A stretch of DNA of 64,000 nt, taken from NCBI GenBank assembly GCA_027704905.1, contig CM051000.1, positions 13,229,014 to 13,293,013 on the forward strand, given 5' to 3'. This document shows positions 52,096 through 64,000 of the stretch, in pieces (position 1 is the first letter of the stretch; each line of letters opens with the position of its first letter). Under the pieces are notes generated by a model. It ran no database searches. It was not told where the DNA came from and saw only the letters and a program-made list of their open reading frames with translations. Both the position numbers and the translations under genes were made by a program. Source of the DNA: Muraenolepis orangiensis (Eukaryota > Chordata > Actinopteri > Gadiformes > Muraenolepididae).

Positions 52096-52402
52096 GTGTC
52101 TTTATACATGGCATGGATGGAGAGGGAAAACACTTAATGTCACATAACTTAGTCTGTCTGAGCGCGTATTATTTCACAGTCGTCACAATGTGAATATAGA
52201 CACTACTACACTATAGTTGAACATCCAACATAGTGTATGTTACGAAAATATGACGATTTCAAATCCCGTCCATCAAGCCGTATATAGGCCTTACTACCAG
52301 CTGTGGTGATTCGGTTCAAATCAACACGCCGTAAACCTAAAGGACCTAAAACGTGTGTCACTGTCTTAAAGGGTCTTAAACTGCCTTAAACTCGAAGCCT
52401 AC

Positions 52403-52700
52403 CTTCGGTCCGAAGCACCAACAAAAACCCTCTTCTGGATTTCCTTGTGTTCCGATACTTGGGGTAAAATGTGTTGCCTTGGGTGGGTATGTGTAAGTCT
52501 CTTCTCCAGAAGTTGTGGTGTGGTTCCACCCCAAGAAGAAGAAGAAGAGACTCAGACAGACAAACAGACTGACTGACTCTCCGAACCGAGAGCTCCACTT
52601 CGCTCCTCGGAGATGCAGCTGCGGGTTGGGTTGAGGAACAGCTGAAAGTTGTGACGTAGGTCCAGGCCAATAAATGACAGAGCACGTGAAACCATGGCTG
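52403..52700 (-). promoter_or_regulatory. Candidate distal promoter and non-coding first exon (perhaps kifc3)
   Basis: On the minus strand: E-box CACGTG (52683-52688), inverted CCAAT (52667-52671), CRE-like TGACGTAG on plus (52652-52659), then GC-richer sequence ending at a good donor CGAAG/GTAGGC (52403/52402). It points toward kifc3, whose first coding exons lie downstream. The frames inside do not look like protein. No cDNA evidence; this is inference. Confidence 0.33.
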
Positions 52701-53300
52701 TACCGCATGGGTCATCCATCATCACAATACACGTGACTGGGATGAACCAAGTCAACAGTCCAACAGTTACAAATGGTTCATTTGTAGTTTGAACAAAAAA
52801 AAAGCGGAACACATCATTTCATTTAGCATCATTTCCCTCTGAAGGTCACCAAGCCAGCCACCCCCCCCCCCCTGGCCAGTGGGCCCCTCTCTGTTATCCG
52901 TTCCTATTTGACCTATATATCGTCCATCAGTGATGGTTCTCAAATGATGGTACGTGTACCCATTGGGGTTAGGCTACTTTGAATGATTGCAGGGGCTACG
53001 TGGAACATTTCCAAAAAATTAACAATTCAAATTGATTATGAACAATTGTAAAATAATTCCACCTTCATAAAATGCACAGAATCTGAATACCACTCTAACA
53101 CAATGTAGTAAAAAAGTAAATCTAAATTCTATACGTATTTCCATACATCTTTCTAATAAAAGCATATCACTTTGACTTCAAAGGGGAAACATATCTTAAT
53201 GCATTAGTAAAACATAGTTTGAAAATCACCGATCTACATGATAGACACACAAACAAAACACAGACAACTGCTTCCATATACTGTCCATTGTGTCCACATC
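52701..53300. other. Intergenic sequence, nothing recognised
   Basis: AT-rich with a C-run near 52861. No gene or repeat recognised. Confidence 0.45.
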
Positions 53301-53302
53301 AT

Positions 53303-63087
<9,785 letters not shown>

Positions 63088-63289
63088 CTGGCCGAGGAGG
63101 TTTTCAACAGATTTCAAATGACAAATAACCTATTCAGACAAAATTCCGTTATTCGTAATTTACATTAGTATTTGGTCATATAATTGGTAATTATAGACCC
63201 CCCCCCCCCCAACAAGCATTATTGGTATTCTGAATCGTGAGAAAGGATTCGTAAAACTTTTGGTTGAGTACAGTATGACTTCACTCGGC

Positions 63290-63740
63290 TTCTTCGGGCC
63301 GTCTGCTCGCCCCCTCCCTTAGGGGCCCGTGTGGCCGATCTACGAGGTCACGGCTCTTATCTGTCCTGTGGCCCCAATTTGGTGGAATAAAATTCCCACG
63401 GATGTCAGGACTGCAGAGTCACTGCCCATCTTCCACCGAAGGCTGACCACTCACCTCTTCAGGAAACACTACCCGGATCCTTCCTCCTAGCACATCCTTT
63501 TATATTTTTTTTACTAGCGTACTAGCGTCTTACTAAGTAGATTGTAAGGTAGATATTGTTCTATATTGTTTGTCAACTTATTGTACTTTTACCTGAGCAC
63601 TGACTCAGTTCTAAGAGACTTGATAGGAATGAAATGCACTTTTGACTTCTGGTGACGAGTTGTTCTGTCACCTTCCTTTGTTGAAACACACTATTGTAAG
63701 TCGCTTTGGCTAAAAGCGTCTGCTAAATGACTGTAATGAC
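63290..63740 (+). mobile_element. LINE 3' end
   Basis: Plus-strand end of a LINE ORF: WWNKIPTDVRTAESLPIF, RRLTTHLFRKHYPDPSS, stop at 63490. A 3' UTR follows, containing AACTTATTGTACTTTTACCTGAGC and GGCTAAAAGCGTCTGCTAAATGACTG. It defines the family to which the tails at 11745-12010 and 14010-14280 belong. Confidence 0.85.
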
Positions 63741-64000
63741 AAACCATTTCTTTGGAGCTTTTCACACAGTTCCAAAATAACAAACTACCAATCTAGAAAC
63801 CATTGATTCATTATTAATCAAATTCCACCATACATTTTGTGATCTGCCCTGTTTATCGATAACAATTAAAGCAAATGAGACAAATTAGTTCAAATCAGGC
63901 CAAAGGAGATAGTGCAGTAAGAAGCAAAGCCTCACAAAAGTGCGCATTGTGCAGCTTAGCTACCAACTTAAAAAAAAAGCTATAGAATGTTCCATGAGGC
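63741..64000. other. Intronic or flanking sequence, nothing recognised
   Basis: AT-rich end of the window, presumably cngb1 intron. No feature seen. Confidence 0.4.

Noticed and set aside
52386..52812. Overlapping minus frames upstream of kifc3 as protein-coding
   Set aside because: Low-complexity CTT and GACT runs, no family match; the block is better read as a possible UTR exon.

Overview
This is animal genomic DNA, almost certainly from a teleost fish. The genes are split into many short exons with consensus splice sites. The conserved proteins are vertebrate in type, and the order katnb1-kifc3-cngb1 matches human 16q21. Between exons lie fish-type LINE, tRNA-SINE and hAT remnants and exceptionally many long (CA)n/(GT)n arrays, up to about 214 bp. 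The species cannot be named from the sequence alone. No bacterial, plasmid or phage features were seen.

Layout. 1-5.6 kb: 3' part of a BTB/BACK/PHR adaptor gene, best match btbd1 (+). 6.1-11.5 kb: complete cog8 (-), tail-to-tail with btbd1. 11.7-14.3 kb: cog8/katnb1 divergent intergenic region, filled by inverted LINE tails and a 1.1 kb minisatellite with a 37-bp unit. 14.3-22.3 kb: complete katnb1 (+), with a hAT transposon in its 5' intron and two SINEs in intron 10. 22.6-24 kb: a palindromic foldback element and a hAT-like end. 24.0-39.7 kb: kifc3 (-), 21 coding exons, with a probable second first coding exon at 46 kb and a possible distal promoter at 52.5 kb. 46-54 kb: gene-poor, microsatellite-rich. 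53.3-63.1 kb: the rod cyclic-nucleotide-gated channel beta subunit cngb1 (-); its N-terminal exons lie beyond the right edge.

The genes do not form one pathway. btbd1 is a CUL3 adaptor, cog8 a Golgi tether subunit, katnb1 the regulatory subunit of microtubule-severing katanin, kifc3 a minus-end kinesin-14 and cngb1 a photoreceptor channel subunit. Exon phases were checked by hand: cog8 and katnb1 close perfectly (633 and 697 codons), the cngb1 chain closes over 18 exons, and kifc3 closes except for one 1-nt discrepancy in a CTG-repeat exon.

I did not find an unambiguous new biological system. The most notable signals are three GC-AG introns, 5' splice sites fused to long sense-strand (GT)n arrays, a minisatellite grown from a LINE 3' tail, a pair of palindromic foldback elements, two perfect hairpins (one carrying two AP-1 sites) near the alternative kifc3 exon, and a possible GARP-like short end of cngb1.
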